Origin: JANQEU01 sp965242805
Lineage (GTDB): Bacteria > Bacteroidota > Bacteroidia > Cytophagales > Cyclobacteriaceae
Direction of reading: 5' to 3'
Length of the DNA stretch: 64,000 nucleotides
Assembly (NCBI GenBank): GCA_965242805.1
Contig: CBDETD010000002.1
Location: 3,844,001 to 3,908,000, forward strand
Shown: positions 34,982-44,778 of the stretch, in pieces
How positions within the stretch are numbered: position 1 is the first letter of the stretch
How the letters are laid out: each line of letters begins with the position of its first letter
The notes under the pieces: model-generated
Told to the model about the DNA's origin: nothing
What the model saw: the letters and a program-made list of their open reading frames with translations, nothing else
The model's database searches: none
Made by a program: the position numbers and the translations under genes

Positions 34982-36907
34982 ATGGGTAAAATTATTGGAA
35001 TCGATTTAGGGACTACCAACTCTTGCGTGTCTGTGATGGAAGGTAACGAGCCTGTGGTAATTCAGAATAGCGAAGGGCACAGGACTACACCATCCATTGT
35101 TGCTTTCCTTGAAGATGGAAAGGGAGAACGAAAAGTTGGAGAACCTGCGAAACGGCAAGCTATTACAAATCCAAAGAATACGGTTAGCTCTGTTAAGCGG
35201 TTTATGGGTAAGAAGCACTCAGAGGTTAGCAGTGAAATCAAAACCGTATCATATGATCTGGAGTCCGGAAATAATGATGTTGTAAGGATACAGATTGGGG
35301 ATAGGAAATATACGCCCCAAGAGGTTTCCGCAATGGTTTTACAGAAGATGAAGTCCACAGCGGAAGATTTTCTTGGACAGGAAGTAAAGGAAGCAGTGAT
35401 CACTGTTCCGGCCTATTTTAATGACGCTGAGCGTCAGGCTACGAAAGAAGCAGGACAAATTGCTGGTCTTGAAGTGAAAAGGATCATTAATGAACCGACA
35501 GCGGCTGCACTTGCATATGGTCTTGATAAGAAGAATCAAGACATGAAAATTGCAGTGTATGATTTAGGTGGCGGTACATTCGATATTTCAATCCTTGAAT
35601 TAGGTGAGGGTGTGTTCGAAGTGAAATCAACAAATGGGGATGTTCACCTGGGTGGAGACGATTTTGATGCGGTAATTATCAATTGGCTGGCGGAGGAATT
35701 CCAGAAGGATGAGGGGATCGATCTGAGAAAGGATCCCATGGCTCTTCAGCGACTGAAGGAAGCTGCCGAAAAAGCAAAAATCGAGTTGTCAAGTTCAACA
35801 TCCACTGAGATCAATCTTCCTTATATCATGCCTGTAGATGGCATTCCAAAGCACCTGGTGAGGTCTTTAACTCGTGCAAAGTTTGAACAACTGGCGGATG
35901 ATCTTGTAAAGAGGTCTATGGAACCGGTAAAAAAAGCTTTGGATGATGCGGGAATGTCTACAAGTGATATAGATGATGTAATACTTGTTGGTGGATCTAC
36001 GAGAATGCCAAAGATCCAGGAAGAAGTTGAGAAGTTCTTTGGGAAAAAACCTTCTAAAGGAGTTAATCCTGATGAAGTTGTTGCAATTGGAGCAGCAATT
36101 CAAGGAGGAGTATTAACAGGGGAAGTTAAAGATGTTCTTCTTTTGGATGTTACTCCATTGTCATTGGGTATTGAAACGCTTGGAGGTGTCTTCACTAAGC
36201 TGATCGAATCTAACACGACAATTCCGACGAAGAAGTCAGAAGTATTCTCAACAGCTGCAGACAATCAACCTTCTGTTGAAATACATGTGCTTCAGGGTGA
36301 GAGACCTATGGCGAAGGATAACAGGACCATCGGAAGATTCCATCTTGATGGTATCCCTCCTGCTCCACGTGGTGTACCCCAGATCGAAGTAACTTTTGAC
36401 ATTGATGCCAATGGTATTCTTCATGTTTCTGCTAAGGATAAGGGAACAGGTAAGGAACAGAAAATAAGAATTGAGGCTTCATCAGGATTGAATGATGAGG
36501 AAATCGAAAAGATGAAGCAGGAAGCTCAGGCCAATGCTGAATCTGACAAAGCTGCCAAAGAAAAAGTTGATAAGATAAATCAGGCGGATTCTCTTGTATT
36601 CCAGACAGAGAAACAGCTCAGTGAATATGGTGACAAGCTGTCTGACAATAACAAATCTGCGATTGAGGCAGCCTTGGCGAAGCTGAAAGAAGCTCATGGC
36701 AAGGAGGATCTGGCAGCTATAGACTCTTCAATGGAAGAACTCAATACCGCTTGGCAGGCAGCTTCACAGGAGATCTACCAGGCGCAACAATCCGCAGATG
36801 CAGATGCTGCGGCAGGTGGGGCCCAGGCTGAAGGTGAGGCAGCAGCAGGAGGAAATGATGAGGAAGTTTCCGATGTAGAATACGAAGAAGTAGACGACAA
36901 AAAATAG
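34982..36907 (+). CDS. dnaK: Molecular chaperone DnaK (Hsp70)
   Basis: ATP-dependent Hsp70 chaperone of 641 residues for folding and protein quality control. Family signatures are complete: GIDLGTTNSCVSV at 4-16, the second phosphate motif AVYDLGGGTFDISILE, the linker VLLLDVTPLSLGIET, and the acidic C-terminus DVEYEEVDDKK that binds partners. It is monocistronic: there is no adjacent grpE or dnaJ, and a strong terminator follows. The upstream region has no CIRCE element; I see only a loose -7 match (TACCTTTT near 34903). Confidence 0.99.
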   Translation: MGKIIGIDLGTTNSCVSVMEGNEPVVIQNSEGHRTTPSIVAFLEDGKGERKVGEPAKRQAITNPKNTVSSVKRFMGKKHSEVSSEIKTVSYDLESGNNDVVRIQIGDRKYTPQEVSAMVLQKMKSTAEDFLGQEVKEAVITVPAYFNDAERQATKEAGQIAGLEVKRIINEPTAAALAYGLDKKNQDMKIAVYDLGGGTFDISILELGEGVFEVKSTNGDVHLGGDDFDAVIINWLAEEFQKDEGIDLRKDPMALQRLKEAAEKAKIELSSSTSTEINLPYIMPVDGIPKHLVRSLTRAKFEQLADDLVKRSMEPVKKALDDAGMSTSDIDDVILVGGSTRMPKIQEEVEKFFGKKPSKGVNPDEVVAIGAAIQGGVLTGEVKDVLLLDVTPLSLGIETLGGVFTKLIESNTTIPTKKSEVFSTAADNQPSVEIHVLQGERPMAKDNRTIGRFHLDGIPPAPRGVPQIEVTFDIDANGILHVSAKDKGTGKEQKIRIEASSGLNDEEIEKMKQEAQANAESDKAAKEKVDKINQADSLVFQTEKQLSEYGDKLSDNNKSAIEAALAKLKEAHGKEDLAAIDSSMEELNTAWQAASQEIYQAQQSADADAAAGGAQAEGEAAAGGNDEEVSDVEYEEVDDKK

Positions 36908-36936
36908 TCTGCTTCCCAATATATAGATGTACAACT

Positions 36937-36969
36937 AAAAAGGCTAATCCCAATAGGGGCTAGCCTTTT
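36937..36969 (+). terminator. Intrinsic terminator of dnaK
   Basis: A stem of AAAAGGCTA paired with TAGCCTTTT, extended by CCC/GGG pairing, ends in a T-run about 30 bases past the dnaK stop. It is nearly symmetrical and could also act on the other strand. Confidence 0.88.
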
Positions 36970-37001
36970 GTTATTTTCACTAGTAAAGTCCAGATCAATA
37001 A

Positions 37002-38129
37002 ATGCAGATTTTCATTAAAACCTTACAGGGGCTGGAGCCTTATTTAAAAAAGGAAGTAGAAACCATAGGAGGTTTAGAAGTCCGAATTGGTAATCGTTCG
37101 GTCTCTTGTGAGGGTGATCTGGAGTTTATTTACAAGGCTAATTACCTATTAAGGACCGCTTTGAGAGTTCTTATCAACATACTTTCCTTCAAAGCCAAAA
37201 GTGAAAGTGATCTTTATAAGGAAATCAAGAAATTCGACTGGTCCAGTTACCTGACATTATCTCAGACTTTTGCGATTGACCATACTGTATTCTCAGATTA
37301 TATTAAACATTCGAAATTCGCTTCCCTCAAAATGAAGGATGCAATAGTTGATCAGTTTAGGGATAAGGTAGGATCGAGACCCAATGTTGATACTAAATCA
37401 CCAGATGTCAGGTTCAACTTGCACGGGTACGGGGATACATTCCATGTGTCGGTGGATAGTTCAGGTGAGAGCTTGAATAAACGTGGTTATCGAGGTGTGG
37501 GGCATGAGGCACCATTGAATGAAGTACTTGCAGCGGGGATGTTGAAGATTGCTGGATGGAATCCAAACATTACACTAATTGATCCCATGTGTGGGACAGG
37601 TACCATTTTGATTGAAGCAGGGATGATCGCACAAAATATACCACCGCAGTTCTTACGAAGAGATTTTGGATTTAAAACTTGGAAAAATTTTAATCCAGGT
37701 CTTTGGTACAGGGTGAAGTCCGAGGCGGACTCTAAAATTAAGAAGTCCAGGTTCAACATAAGGGGAGGTGACATTGACAGTAAAGCAGCGAGAACTGCAA
37801 GCCAATCATTGCGCAAACTTGGACTTGACAAAGAGATTGAAGTCAGAAAATCCTCTTTCGAAAATCAGCATCCAAGCGGACAAGGCATGATGATAACCAA
37901 TCCTCCATACGGAGAAAGGATAGGTAAGGACGTTGAACATCTTTATCAAAAACTGGGAGATACCTTGAAAAATCGATTTTCAGGATATGATGCCTGGATA
38001 TTAAGCTCGAATATGAGGGCCCTTAAACAGCTTCGACTTAAGCCATCGGAAAGAATCAACCTGTACAATGGGGCACTTGAATGCCAATATTGTAAATACG
38101 AAATGTATCAAGGTGCCCGATCTTCCTAA
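37002..38129 (+). CDS. THUMP-domain class I SAM-dependent RNA methyltransferase
   Basis: A 375-residue RNA N2-guanine methyltransferase of the RlmL/TrmN-like group. An N-terminal ferredoxin-like plus THUMP region (about 1-155) binds RNA; a Rossmann-fold methyltransferase domain follows. The SAM-binding motif DPMCGTGTILIEAG (about 190-203) and the catalytic TNPPYGER (about 301-308) are intact. The length corresponds to the N-terminal half of E. coli RlmL, so the likely product is an m2G in 23S rRNA; a tRNA target is possible. It follows the dnaK terminator, so it has its own promoter. Confidence 0.88.
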   Translation: MQIFIKTLQGLEPYLKKEVETIGGLEVRIGNRSVSCEGDLEFIYKANYLLRTALRVLINILSFKAKSESDLYKEIKKFDWSSYLTLSQTFAIDHTVFSDYIKHSKFASLKMKDAIVDQFRDKVGSRPNVDTKSPDVRFNLHGYGDTFHVSVDSSGESLNKRGYRGVGHEAPLNEVLAAGMLKIAGWNPNITLIDPMCGTGTILIEAGMIAQNIPPQFLRRDFGFKTWKNFNPGLWYRVKSEADSKIKKSRFNIRGGDIDSKAARTASQSLRKLGLDKEIEVRKSSFENQHPSGQGMMITNPPYGERIGKDVEHLYQKLGDTLKNRFSGYDAWILSSNMRALKQLRLKPSERINLYNGALECQYCKYEMYQGARSS

Positions 38130-38197
38130 AATTTACGGTATTGCAATAAAATCATTGTTTAGTTTCGTGTTTTCAAAATAATTAACCGTTTCATTGA

Positions 38198-39499
38198 ATG
38201 AGACAAAAATTATTAAGACTTGGGGCTGACGAATTGTCTTATGAAATCCGAGGTATTGTTAGGAAGGCAGAGCAAATTGAAGCGTTGGGATATAAGGTGC
38301 ACTGGGAGAATATCGGTGATCCAATTCAGAAGCACCGCAAGATGCCTCAATGGATGAAAGAGATCATTCAAGGTCTCCTTGAGGAAGATAAGACATACGG
38401 ATACAGCCACTCCAAAGGATTACTATCCACAAGGGAATACCTCACTTCTAAAACCAATGAAAAAGGAGGTGTGCAGATTGGTGTGGAGGACATAACGTTC
38501 TTCAATGGATTAGGTGATGCAATTGCCAAGATCTACCAATATCTGTTGCCAACAGCTCGTGTCATTGGTCCTTCTCCTGCATATTCTACTCATTCTTCAG
38601 CAGAAGGGGCACATGCCAATGCACACCCCCTCACCTACAATCTTGATCCAAAGAATAACTGGTATCCTGACCTTGAAGACATGAAACTCAAGGTGAAGTA
38701 TAATCCCGGTGTTGTAGGAATACTTGTCATTAATCCCGACAATCCGACAGGAATGGTTTATCCGCGTGAACTACTCGAAGGAATTATTTCAATTGCTCGG
38801 GAATATGATTTGTTTTTAGTATTTGACGAGATCTATCAAAATATCCTTTACAATAATGCAAGTACCGCATCAATGGCGGAAGTCATAGGAGACACCTGTG
38901 GCATTTGTCTGAAAGGAATTAGTAAAGAATTTCCATGGCCAGGAGCCAGATGTGGTTGGGTCGAGTATTACAATCGTGATAAGGACCCGGAATTTAATCG
39001 TTTGTGCCAGACATTGGACAATGCCAAAATGATTGAGGTGAGTTCAACAACATTACCTCAAAAGGCGATACCGATCATAATGGAGGACAGCAGATATAAA
39101 GATTTTTTGGCGGAAACGAATATTAATATTGGCCGACGAAGTCAAAGATTGACAGAAGCTTTCAAGGACCTGGACGGGATCCAATTCAACTTAACAAATG
39201 GCGCCTTTTACAACACGATAATCTTTGACAATAACGTCTTGAAGCCTCATCAGACCATGCATATTGAAGACCGAAATGCGATTGAACTTCTTGGATCCTG
39301 GCTTTCTCCGGATATGCCATTTGATAAACGTTTCGTTTATTACCTGCTCGCTGCCAAGCACGTTTGTGTCGTGCCCATCTCTTCTTTTTCCTCCGAATTA
39401 TTGGGATTTAGGATGACTTTGTTGGAGGAAGATGAGAAAGAACAGGAATTGATCTTCAGCAGGATACGAGAAGGTATCAGAGAGTATCTGAGTTCCTAG
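38198..39499 (+). CDS. PLP-dependent aminotransferase (class I/II, alanine transaminase-like)
   Basis: A 433-residue fold-type I aminotransferase. Visible signatures are NPDNPTGMVYPRELLEGI (cofactor phosphate region, about 187-204), FDEIYQNILYN, and the PLP lysine K243 in KGISKEFPWPGARCGW. The long N-terminal arm and the EFPWPGARCGW context place it among alanine/valine-type aminotransferases, but the exact amino acid cannot be read from motifs. It lies 68 bases downstream of the RNA methyltransferase gene and is convergent with queG. Confidence 0.88.
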   Translation: MRQKLLRLGADELSYEIRGIVRKAEQIEALGYKVHWENIGDPIQKHRKMPQWMKEIIQGLLEEDKTYGYSHSKGLLSTREYLTSKTNEKGGVQIGVEDITFFNGLGDAIAKIYQYLLPTARVIGPSPAYSTHSSAEGAHANAHPLTYNLDPKNNWYPDLEDMKLKVKYNPGVVGILVINPDNPTGMVYPRELLEGIISIAREYDLFLVFDEIYQNILYNNASTASMAEVIGDTCGICLKGISKEFPWPGARCGWVEYYNRDKDPEFNRLCQTLDNAKMIEVSSTTLPQKAIPIIMEDSRYKDFLAETNINIGRRSQRLTEAFKDLDGIQFNLTNGAFYNTIIFDNNVLKPHQTMHIEDRNAIELLGSWLSPDMPFDKRFVYYLLAAKHVCVVPISSFSSELLGFRMTLLEEDEKEQELIFSRIREGIREYLSS

Positions 39500-39507
39500 T
39501 CCAATCG

Positions 39508-40428
39508 TTACAGTTTCAAAAAATCGATGTTTCTTTTCAGACCGGAAAACTTGGTTCTCTTGACCGCACTTTTTTTGAATACCTTGTTGAAAGTTTCTTC
39601 CGTGAGCTCTGTCCACTGTTTGTCTGTTAGTTGTTCCCAGCCCTGAGGCTCAAATAGGGGGTCCTCATGCGGCCTGCTAAACCTATTCCATGGACAAACA
39701 TCCTGACAGATGTCACAACCAAATACCCAGTTCTCCATGGAGTCCTTAAAGCCTAATGGGATCTCATTTTTCAATTCTATAGTGAGATAAGAAATACATC
39801 GACTTCCATTAACTACATATGGTTCTGGGATTGCCTGTGTTGGGCACGCATCAATGCAGGCAGTACATGTTCCGCAATAATCACCAACTGGTCCATCTGG
39901 CACCAATTCTATATCACAAATGATCTCAGCAAGGAAGAAAAAGCTCCCCATCTTCTTATTAAGTAATAAGGTGTTTTTTCCTACCCAACCCAATCCACTT
40001 TTGGCTGCCCAAGCCCTTTCATGAACGGGAGCGGAATCAACAAATACTCTTCCTTCCAGATCACCGATTTCCTCCAGCATTTTATCGAATAGTGATTTCA
40101 GTTTTGACTTGATGATGTGGTGATAATCCTGCCCATAAGCATATTTGGAGATCTTATAATTACTATCACTATTATCCATTCTGGGGAAGTAATTATAAAT
40201 GAGTGAGATGACAGATTTGGCACCTGGTACAAGTTTAGTGGGATCCAATCGCTTATCGAAGTTTCGTTCGAGATAACCCATTTCACCCTGGTAATTCCGT
40301 TTTAACCACTCCTCAAACTTTGGTGCTTCATTTTCCAGAAACTCTGCCTTTGAGATACCACAGTAATCAAATCCCAGAGCGTGCGCCGACGATTTTATTA
40401 AATGTGTATTTTCCTCAACTTTGGACAT
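39508..40428 (-). CDS. queG: Epoxyqueuosine reductase QueG
   Basis: Cobalamin- and iron-sulfur-dependent enzyme that makes the last step of queuosine synthesis in the tRNA wobble base. The 306 residues contain the N-terminal DUF1730-type domain, the VFVDSAPVHERAWAAKSGLGW segment, and two 4Fe-4S motifs: CGTCTACIDACP and CDICQDVCP. The family's usual C-terminal HEAT repeat is absent, as in the shorter QueG versions. Its start codon overlaps the divergent start of the neighbouring hydrolase gene. Confidence 0.95.
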   Translation of the reverse strand: MSKVEENTHLIKSSAHALGFDYCGISKAEFLENEAPKFEEWLKRNYQGEMGYLERNFDKRLDPTKLVPGAKSVISLIYNYFPRMDNSDSNYKISKYAYGQDYHHIIKSKLKSLFDKMLEEIGDLEGRVFVDSAPVHERAWAAKSGLGWVGKNTLLLNKKMGSFFFLAEIICDIELVPDGPVGDYCGTCTACIDACPTQAIPEPYVVNGSRCISYLTIELKNEIPLGFKDSMENWVFGCDICQDVCPWNRFSRPHEDPLFEPQGWEQLTDKQWTELTEETFNKVFKKSAVKRTKFSGLKRNIDFLKL

Positions 40429-41293
40429 GCTTCAAATATATCAGATTAAAAGAAATGCTCGGATCCGCCTCAACTATGTAGTAATCTGTATTATAACTTT
40501 TCTTTCATGCTCAAATCCCGAACCTGGGAAGCAGGTCCTGATAAAAGAAAAATTTGGGGAGATAGATGGGTATTGGTTATACCTGCCAGCGACGTATGAT
40601 TCGGAATCGAAATGGCCACTACTAATATATCTGACCGGAGGGGATGCATCTTCATCTCCGAATTTCAATACCGTCAAGAGCACGGGACCCGTAAAATATG
40701 CCTTACAACAGAATGGAGATCCTGTCCTGCAAAAAATTGTTGGAAATAACTTCATCATAGTCAATCCTCACATGACACCAGGCCCAAAAGAGCGAAGACA
40801 GTGGTTTCAACATGCTGAAAGTGTTTCCAGGATGATTCAACGAATTCAAATAAAGGTTTCCATTGATATGGAAAAGATTTATGTTACCGGACATAGCAGA
40901 GGGGGGCATGGAAGTTGGGGATTGGCAAAACGACTTTCGGATATTTTCGCCGCAGTGATGCCTGTCAGCGGAGAATTGGGTTGCAGAATTGAATGTGATC
41001 AAATTGGATCAATGCCAAAATGGATTATTCATGGAAAGGAGGATCGGATTGTTAAATATGAAAACTCGAATCATGTAGTAGAATTCTTTCGAGCAAAAGG
41101 GCAAAATGTCAAAGAATTAAATCATACCCATCCAAGGGAAGAAGATTATGAAGGACAACCTTTTATATTCAGTACTCTGGAAGGGAAAGGGCATAACATC
41201 GCAGATGAGGTATATTCAAGCCCTCAGGTTTATAAGTGGCTACTGCTCCAGGCAAAAAATATTAATTTGGAAAATCTAAATGCTCCTGATTAA
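40427..41293 (+). CDS. Alpha/beta hydrolase (esterase/phospholipase-like), probable lipoprotein
   Basis: A 288-residue hydrolase. The nucleophile elbow GHSRGG has Ser157. An acidic residue in HGKEDRIV and a histidine in EGKGHNIA complete a plausible triad. The N-terminus has a hydrophobic stretch ending in TFLSC, so it is probably a lipoprotein, in line with extracytoplasmic dienelactone-hydrolase or LpqC-like esterases. The ATG at 40427 is the best in-frame start, though it overlaps the divergent queG start; the TTG at 40421 is the alternative. The substrate is unknown. Confidence 0.82.
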   Translation: MLQIYQIKRNARIRLNYVVICIITFLSCSNPEPGKQVLIKEKFGEIDGYWLYLPATYDSESKWPLLIYLTGGDASSSPNFNTVKSTGPVKYALQQNGDPVLQKIVGNNFIIVNPHMTPGPKERRQWFQHAESVSRMIQRIQIKVSIDMEKIYVTGHSRGGHGSWGLAKRLSDIFAAVMPVSGELGCRIECDQIGSMPKWIIHGKEDRIVKYENSNHVVEFFRAKGQNVKELNHTHPREEDYEGQPFIFSTLEGKGHNIADEVYSSPQVYKWLLLQAKNINLENLNAPD

Positions 41294-41296
41294 GAC

Positions 41297-41839
41297 CTAA
41301 GTCAATCCTTGCTCCTTTTTACCCAGCTGAATGTTGGAGTAATGACTTTCAATGAAAAAACGCATAACCGATTTCGAAAATTGGTGGAGGCAAACTACCT
41401 GGACTGGATTCTGTTGTTTGTAAAAAAGAATGTAGTGGGATTCTTCTTCCAGATCAAATGGATCAGGGATATCCAGTGATATATCGTAACCCTTGCCTTC
41501 ATGAACAATGGTAAAATGGCATTCATGGAACACCGTACCCACAAAATCAACAAACGATTTCTCCCGTTTCACGAGTTCTGCGAAATACATTCTCCCCCAA
41601 ATCAGCAGACTTAATCTTCTATAGTTCCTAATCAAAGAATAGATGATGAGACTTAATCCCCAGATTAGAAGAACAATACCCGCGATTTGGATCTGAGTGT
41701 TTTGAAGGTCCTTTATTAAATACCTGAAAACAAAATAAGTGCTAGTCAAAATGGTGATCCCAACAAAAAAGAAAAGGCCTGAAGTCAGGATTCTCAGTTT
41801 GACGCGGAATGGCAGAACACGTGGAGTGTCCCTCATCAC
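41297..41839 (-). CDS. Two-helix membrane protein of unknown function
   Basis: A 180-residue protein with two adjacent membrane helices (about 14-33 and 44-62), a basic N-terminus, and a soluble C-terminal domain of about 110 residues with no recognised motif. It overlaps the ruvB stop by one base in the same direction, so it is cotranscribed with ruvB. A functional link to DNA repair is not implied by the sequence. It ends 3 bases from the convergent hydrolase gene. Confidence 0.65.
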   Translation of the reverse strand: MMRDTPRVLPFRVKLRILTSGLFFFVGITILTSTYFVFRYLIKDLQNTQIQIAGIVLLIWGLSLIIYSLIRNYRRLSLLIWGRMYFAELVKREKSFVDFVGTVFHECHFTIVHEGKGYDISLDIPDPFDLEEESHYILFYKQQNPVQVVCLHQFSKSVMRFFIESHYSNIQLGKKEQGLT

Positions 41840-42867
41840 TATTCAAAAAGTGTTCCTGTCGTCTGCGGAGGGATTTTACCCAGGTGACGGTAGGCAGCTT
41901 CCGTTGCCATCCGGCCCCTGGAAGTTCTCTTGATAAATCCTTCCATGATCAAGAAAGGTTCGTATACCTCTTCAATGGTTTCACCCTCTTCACCACACGC
42001 AGTTGCAATGGTAGAAATCCCAACAGGTCCTCCCTTGAATTTGTCGATGATGGTGGAAAGGATCCGATTGTCCATCTCGTCAAGGCCGTGATCATCCACG
42101 TCGAGTGCCTTAAGGGCCATTTTTGCGATATCCAAAGTGATGGATCCATCCCCTTTGATCTGGGCAAAATCCCGAGTCCTCCTTAAAAGTGTATTTGCAA
42201 TTCTTGGTGTACCTCTACTTCTTCTTGCTATTTCGTAGGCGGCTTCTTCATCAATGACATGATTAAGAATATCTGCGGAACGACCCACGATCGAAGTGAG
42301 AAGTTGGTTGTCATAATATTCCAGCCGGGAGGTGATCCCAAACCTAGCTCGCAAGGGAGCAGTCAGCAAACCGGATCGAGTTGTAGCACCTATCAAGGTG
42401 AACGGATTCAGAGTGATTTGAACTGTACGTGCATTCGGACCGGAATCCAACATGATGTCAATCTTATAATCCTCCATTGCAGAGTACAGATACTCCTCGA
42501 CTACTGGATTCAATCGATGAATTTCATCGATAAACAGAACATCATGATCTTCAAGATTGGTAAGAAGCCCGGCAAGTTCTCCCGGTTTATCCAGGACGGG
42601 ACCCGAGCTGATTTTCAAGTTACTACCCAACTCGTTGGCAATGATGTATGAAAGTGTCGTTTTACCTAACCCAGGAGGGCCATGCAGCAGCACATGATCC
42701 AAAGGCTCTACCCGTTGTTTTGCAGCCTCCACAAAAACTTTGAGGTTTTCAACTACTTTTTTCTGCCCGGCAAAATCATCGAAACTAAGGGGGCGAAGAG
42801 CCCTTTCGATTTCCTTTTCAGACGAACTTAGTCCACCATCATCAGCCCGTAGATAATCCTCTCTCAT
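41839..42867 (-). CDS. ruvB: Holliday junction branch migration helicase RuvB
   Basis: AAA+ motor of the RuvAB complex that moves Holliday junctions during recombinational repair. The 342 residues are standard length. Walker A GPPGLGKT (63-70), the Walker B acidic pair D114-E115 in FIDEIHRL, and the sensor segment IGATTRSGLLTAPLRARFG are present. The C-terminal winged helix begins after the GLDEMDNRIL segment and includes RTSRGRMATEAAYRHLG. It overlaps the downstream membrane protein gene by one base. Confidence 0.98.
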   Translation of the reverse strand: MREDYLRADDGGLSSSEKEIERALRPLSFDDFAGQKKVVENLKVFVEAAKQRVEPLDHVLLHGPPGLGKTTLSYIIANELGSNLKISSGPVLDKPGELAGLLTNLEDHDVLFIDEIHRLNPVVEEYLYSAMEDYKIDIMLDSGPNARTVQITLNPFTLIGATTRSGLLTAPLRARFGITSRLEYYDNQLLTSIVGRSADILNHVIDEEAAYEIARRSRGTPRIANTLLRRTRDFAQIKGDGSITLDIAKMALKALDVDDHGLDEMDNRILSTIIDKFKGGPVGISTIATACGEEGETIEEVYEPFLIMEGFIKRTSRGRMATEAAYRHLGKIPPQTTGTLFE

Positions 42868-42944
42868 TTGTGATTAGTGCAAAACAAATATAATCCAATA
42901 CATTGTTAACCATCTTGATTTAATATTGCAAAAACTCGAATTCG

Positions 42945-43976
42945 TTGAACCCCGAAACAAGAAGGAAACTCTCAAGATTATTTTTCTTTTTAGCAGCTGT
43001 TCTAATCCTGGTCAAAGTCACCAGGGACAATACAAAAACCTTGCAACTGAATGAAGTAAGTGGGATCACTATGGGTACTATACCTTACATGATAAAGTAT
43101 CGAATGTATGACAAAGTTGACTACAAATCCTCCATTGATTCAATATTGGTAGCGTTCAACCAGTCAATGTCAACTTACATTGAGGATTCGGAAATCTCCA
43201 TTTTCAATATATCCGATACAATAGTTTACCGGAATGACTTATTTCCAAGGGTTCTGGCTACCAGTAAGGTGGTTTTTAATGTTACTCAGGGAGCATTTGA
43301 TCCGACTATTGGACCATTAGTAAATGCATGGGGATTTGGACCTTCTGATCGAGTGGAGGAAATTGATCAGGAAGTCGTGGATTCATTGTTGTCATATGTT
43401 GGTTTTGAAGATGTGGTATTCAACTCAGAGTTTGCAGTGAAAAAGAAAGGGATCTATCTGGACTTCAGTGCAATTGCGAAAGGTTTAGCTATTGATCTGA
43501 TCAGTGAATTTCTGGAAACAAAGCAAATTGAACATTACATGGTTGAAATTGGTGGTGAGGTCCGAACAATGGGTACGAATCAAAAGGACAACATATGGAC
43601 TATTGGAATAGAAGATCCATTGGTTGACAGGGATGAAAGAAAAATTATGAGTATTGCCCAATTGGAAAATAGATCTGTCGCTACCTCTGGAAACTATAGG
43701 AATTATTATGAATTAGATGGAAAGATCTATGCCCACATTATTGATCCGCGTACTGGTTTCACATCTGATGAAAGTATTCTAAGTGCCTCCGTCTTTGCTC
43801 CTGATTGCATGACAGCGGATGCGTATGCTACAGCTTTTATGGTTTTGGGAATGGACGAATCATTGAGAATAATTAGCAACAACCCAGACCTCGATGCTAT
43901 GCTTGTATATCGTGAAAATGATGATATTAAAACTTTGGTCACGGAAGGGATCGCGGAATATATAACTCAACAATGA
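42945..43976 (+). CDS. apbE: FAD:protein FMN transferase (ApbE)
   Basis: Flavin transferase that attaches FMN covalently to target proteins such as Rnf/Nqr subunits, acting outside the inner membrane. The 343-residue protein has an N-terminal membrane anchor or signal (FFFLAAVLILVKV). It then shows the family motifs MGTIPYMIKY, the DFSAIAKGLAIDLI segment, the EIGGEVRTMG segment, and the metal-site region HIIDPRTGF. TTG at 42945 is the only upstream in-frame start that keeps the anchor. It overlaps the next gene by 4 bases. No target flavoprotein gene is nearby. Confidence 0.92.
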   Translation: MNPETRRKLSRLFFFLAAVLILVKVTRDNTKTLQLNEVSGITMGTIPYMIKYRMYDKVDYKSSIDSILVAFNQSMSTYIEDSEISIFNISDTIVYRNDLFPRVLATSKVVFNVTQGAFDPTIGPLVNAWGFGPSDRVEEIDQEVVDSLLSYVGFEDVVFNSEFAVKKKGIYLDFSAIAKGLAIDLISEFLETKQIEHYMVEIGGEVRTMGTNQKDNIWTIGIEDPLVDRDERKIMSIAQLENRSVATSGNYRNYYELDGKIYAHIIDPRTGFTSDESILSASVFAPDCMTADAYATAFMVLGMDESLRIISNNPDLDAMLVYRENDDIKTLVTEGIAEYITQQ

Positions 43977-44689
43977 TTTTTAACATTCTCATTTTATTTT
44001 TTGCTGCAATGACAGGAGGGTTGGCTACCCGATTCCTGGTTTACAAGCCAAAAAACCTTCAGTTACCCTTGATCTTTGCCGGCTCATTTTTATTTGGGTT
44101 GACGGTGATCCACCTGCTGCCGGAGATATTTGAGTTTTCAATAGACGATTTCAGGATTGGCATATGGATACTTGTAGGTTTCTTTTTTCAACAGATCCTT
44201 GATCGTTTCACTACAGGGGTGGAACATGGCCATTACCATAAAGGGAGCAAGATCAATGATAAAATTGGTCTGATAAGTGCTCTCATCATTCATTCCATTC
44301 TGGAAGGCTCACTATTGGCAAATGACTCCCCAATTCATCAGCATCATACAGCTTATTCACTGCTTGTTGGGATTCTACTTCATAAAATACCGGCGGCTTT
44401 TGTGCTAATGACTATCTTGAGAGAAGGCAATACATCATCGAGGACTCAGTATTTCTTTCTTTTCCTTTTTAGTTTGTCCTCTCCTCTAGGCATTCTTTTA
44501 AGTAGTTATTTTGTGTTATTATCCACAGAGTACTTTGTGATATTGTATGCCTTGGTGAGTGGTATCTTTCTTCATATCTCCACGACGATCTTTGTCGAAG
44601 CAAACCCGGAGCATCGTTTTGGATGGCGTAGACTGCTTGTAGGGGCAGTGGGGGCAACCTTTGCCATTATGGCAGAATACATTATGTGA
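43973..44689 (+). CDS. ZIP family metal transporter
   Basis: A 238-residue inner-membrane transporter with seven or eight hydrophobic helices. The characteristic metal-binding helices are present: HLLPEIFEF, HSILEGSLLAN (helix IV type) and HKIPAAFVLM (helix V type, with HK in place of the more common HE). A histidine cluster (HQHHT) precedes the second. ZIP proteins bring zinc, iron or related divalent metals into the cytoplasm. The 4-base overlap with apbE makes them one operon. Confidence 0.88.
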   Translation: MIFNILILFFAAMTGGLATRFLVYKPKNLQLPLIFAGSFLFGLTVIHLLPEIFEFSIDDFRIGIWILVGFFFQQILDRFTTGVEHGHYHKGSKINDKIGLISALIIHSILEGSLLANDSPIHQHHTAYSLLVGILLHKIPAAFVLMTILREGNTSSRTQYFFLFLFSLSSPLGILLSSYFVLLSTEYFVILYALVSGIFLHISTTIFVEANPEHRFGWRRLLVGAVGATFAIMAEYIM

Positions 44690-44778
44690 GCTTTCATTGA
44701 ATTAATATCAACTTTGTTATTGAGTAACTTCATCAATAGCGAAAATTCGCAAGTACATGAGATTTTGTATTATTGCGG

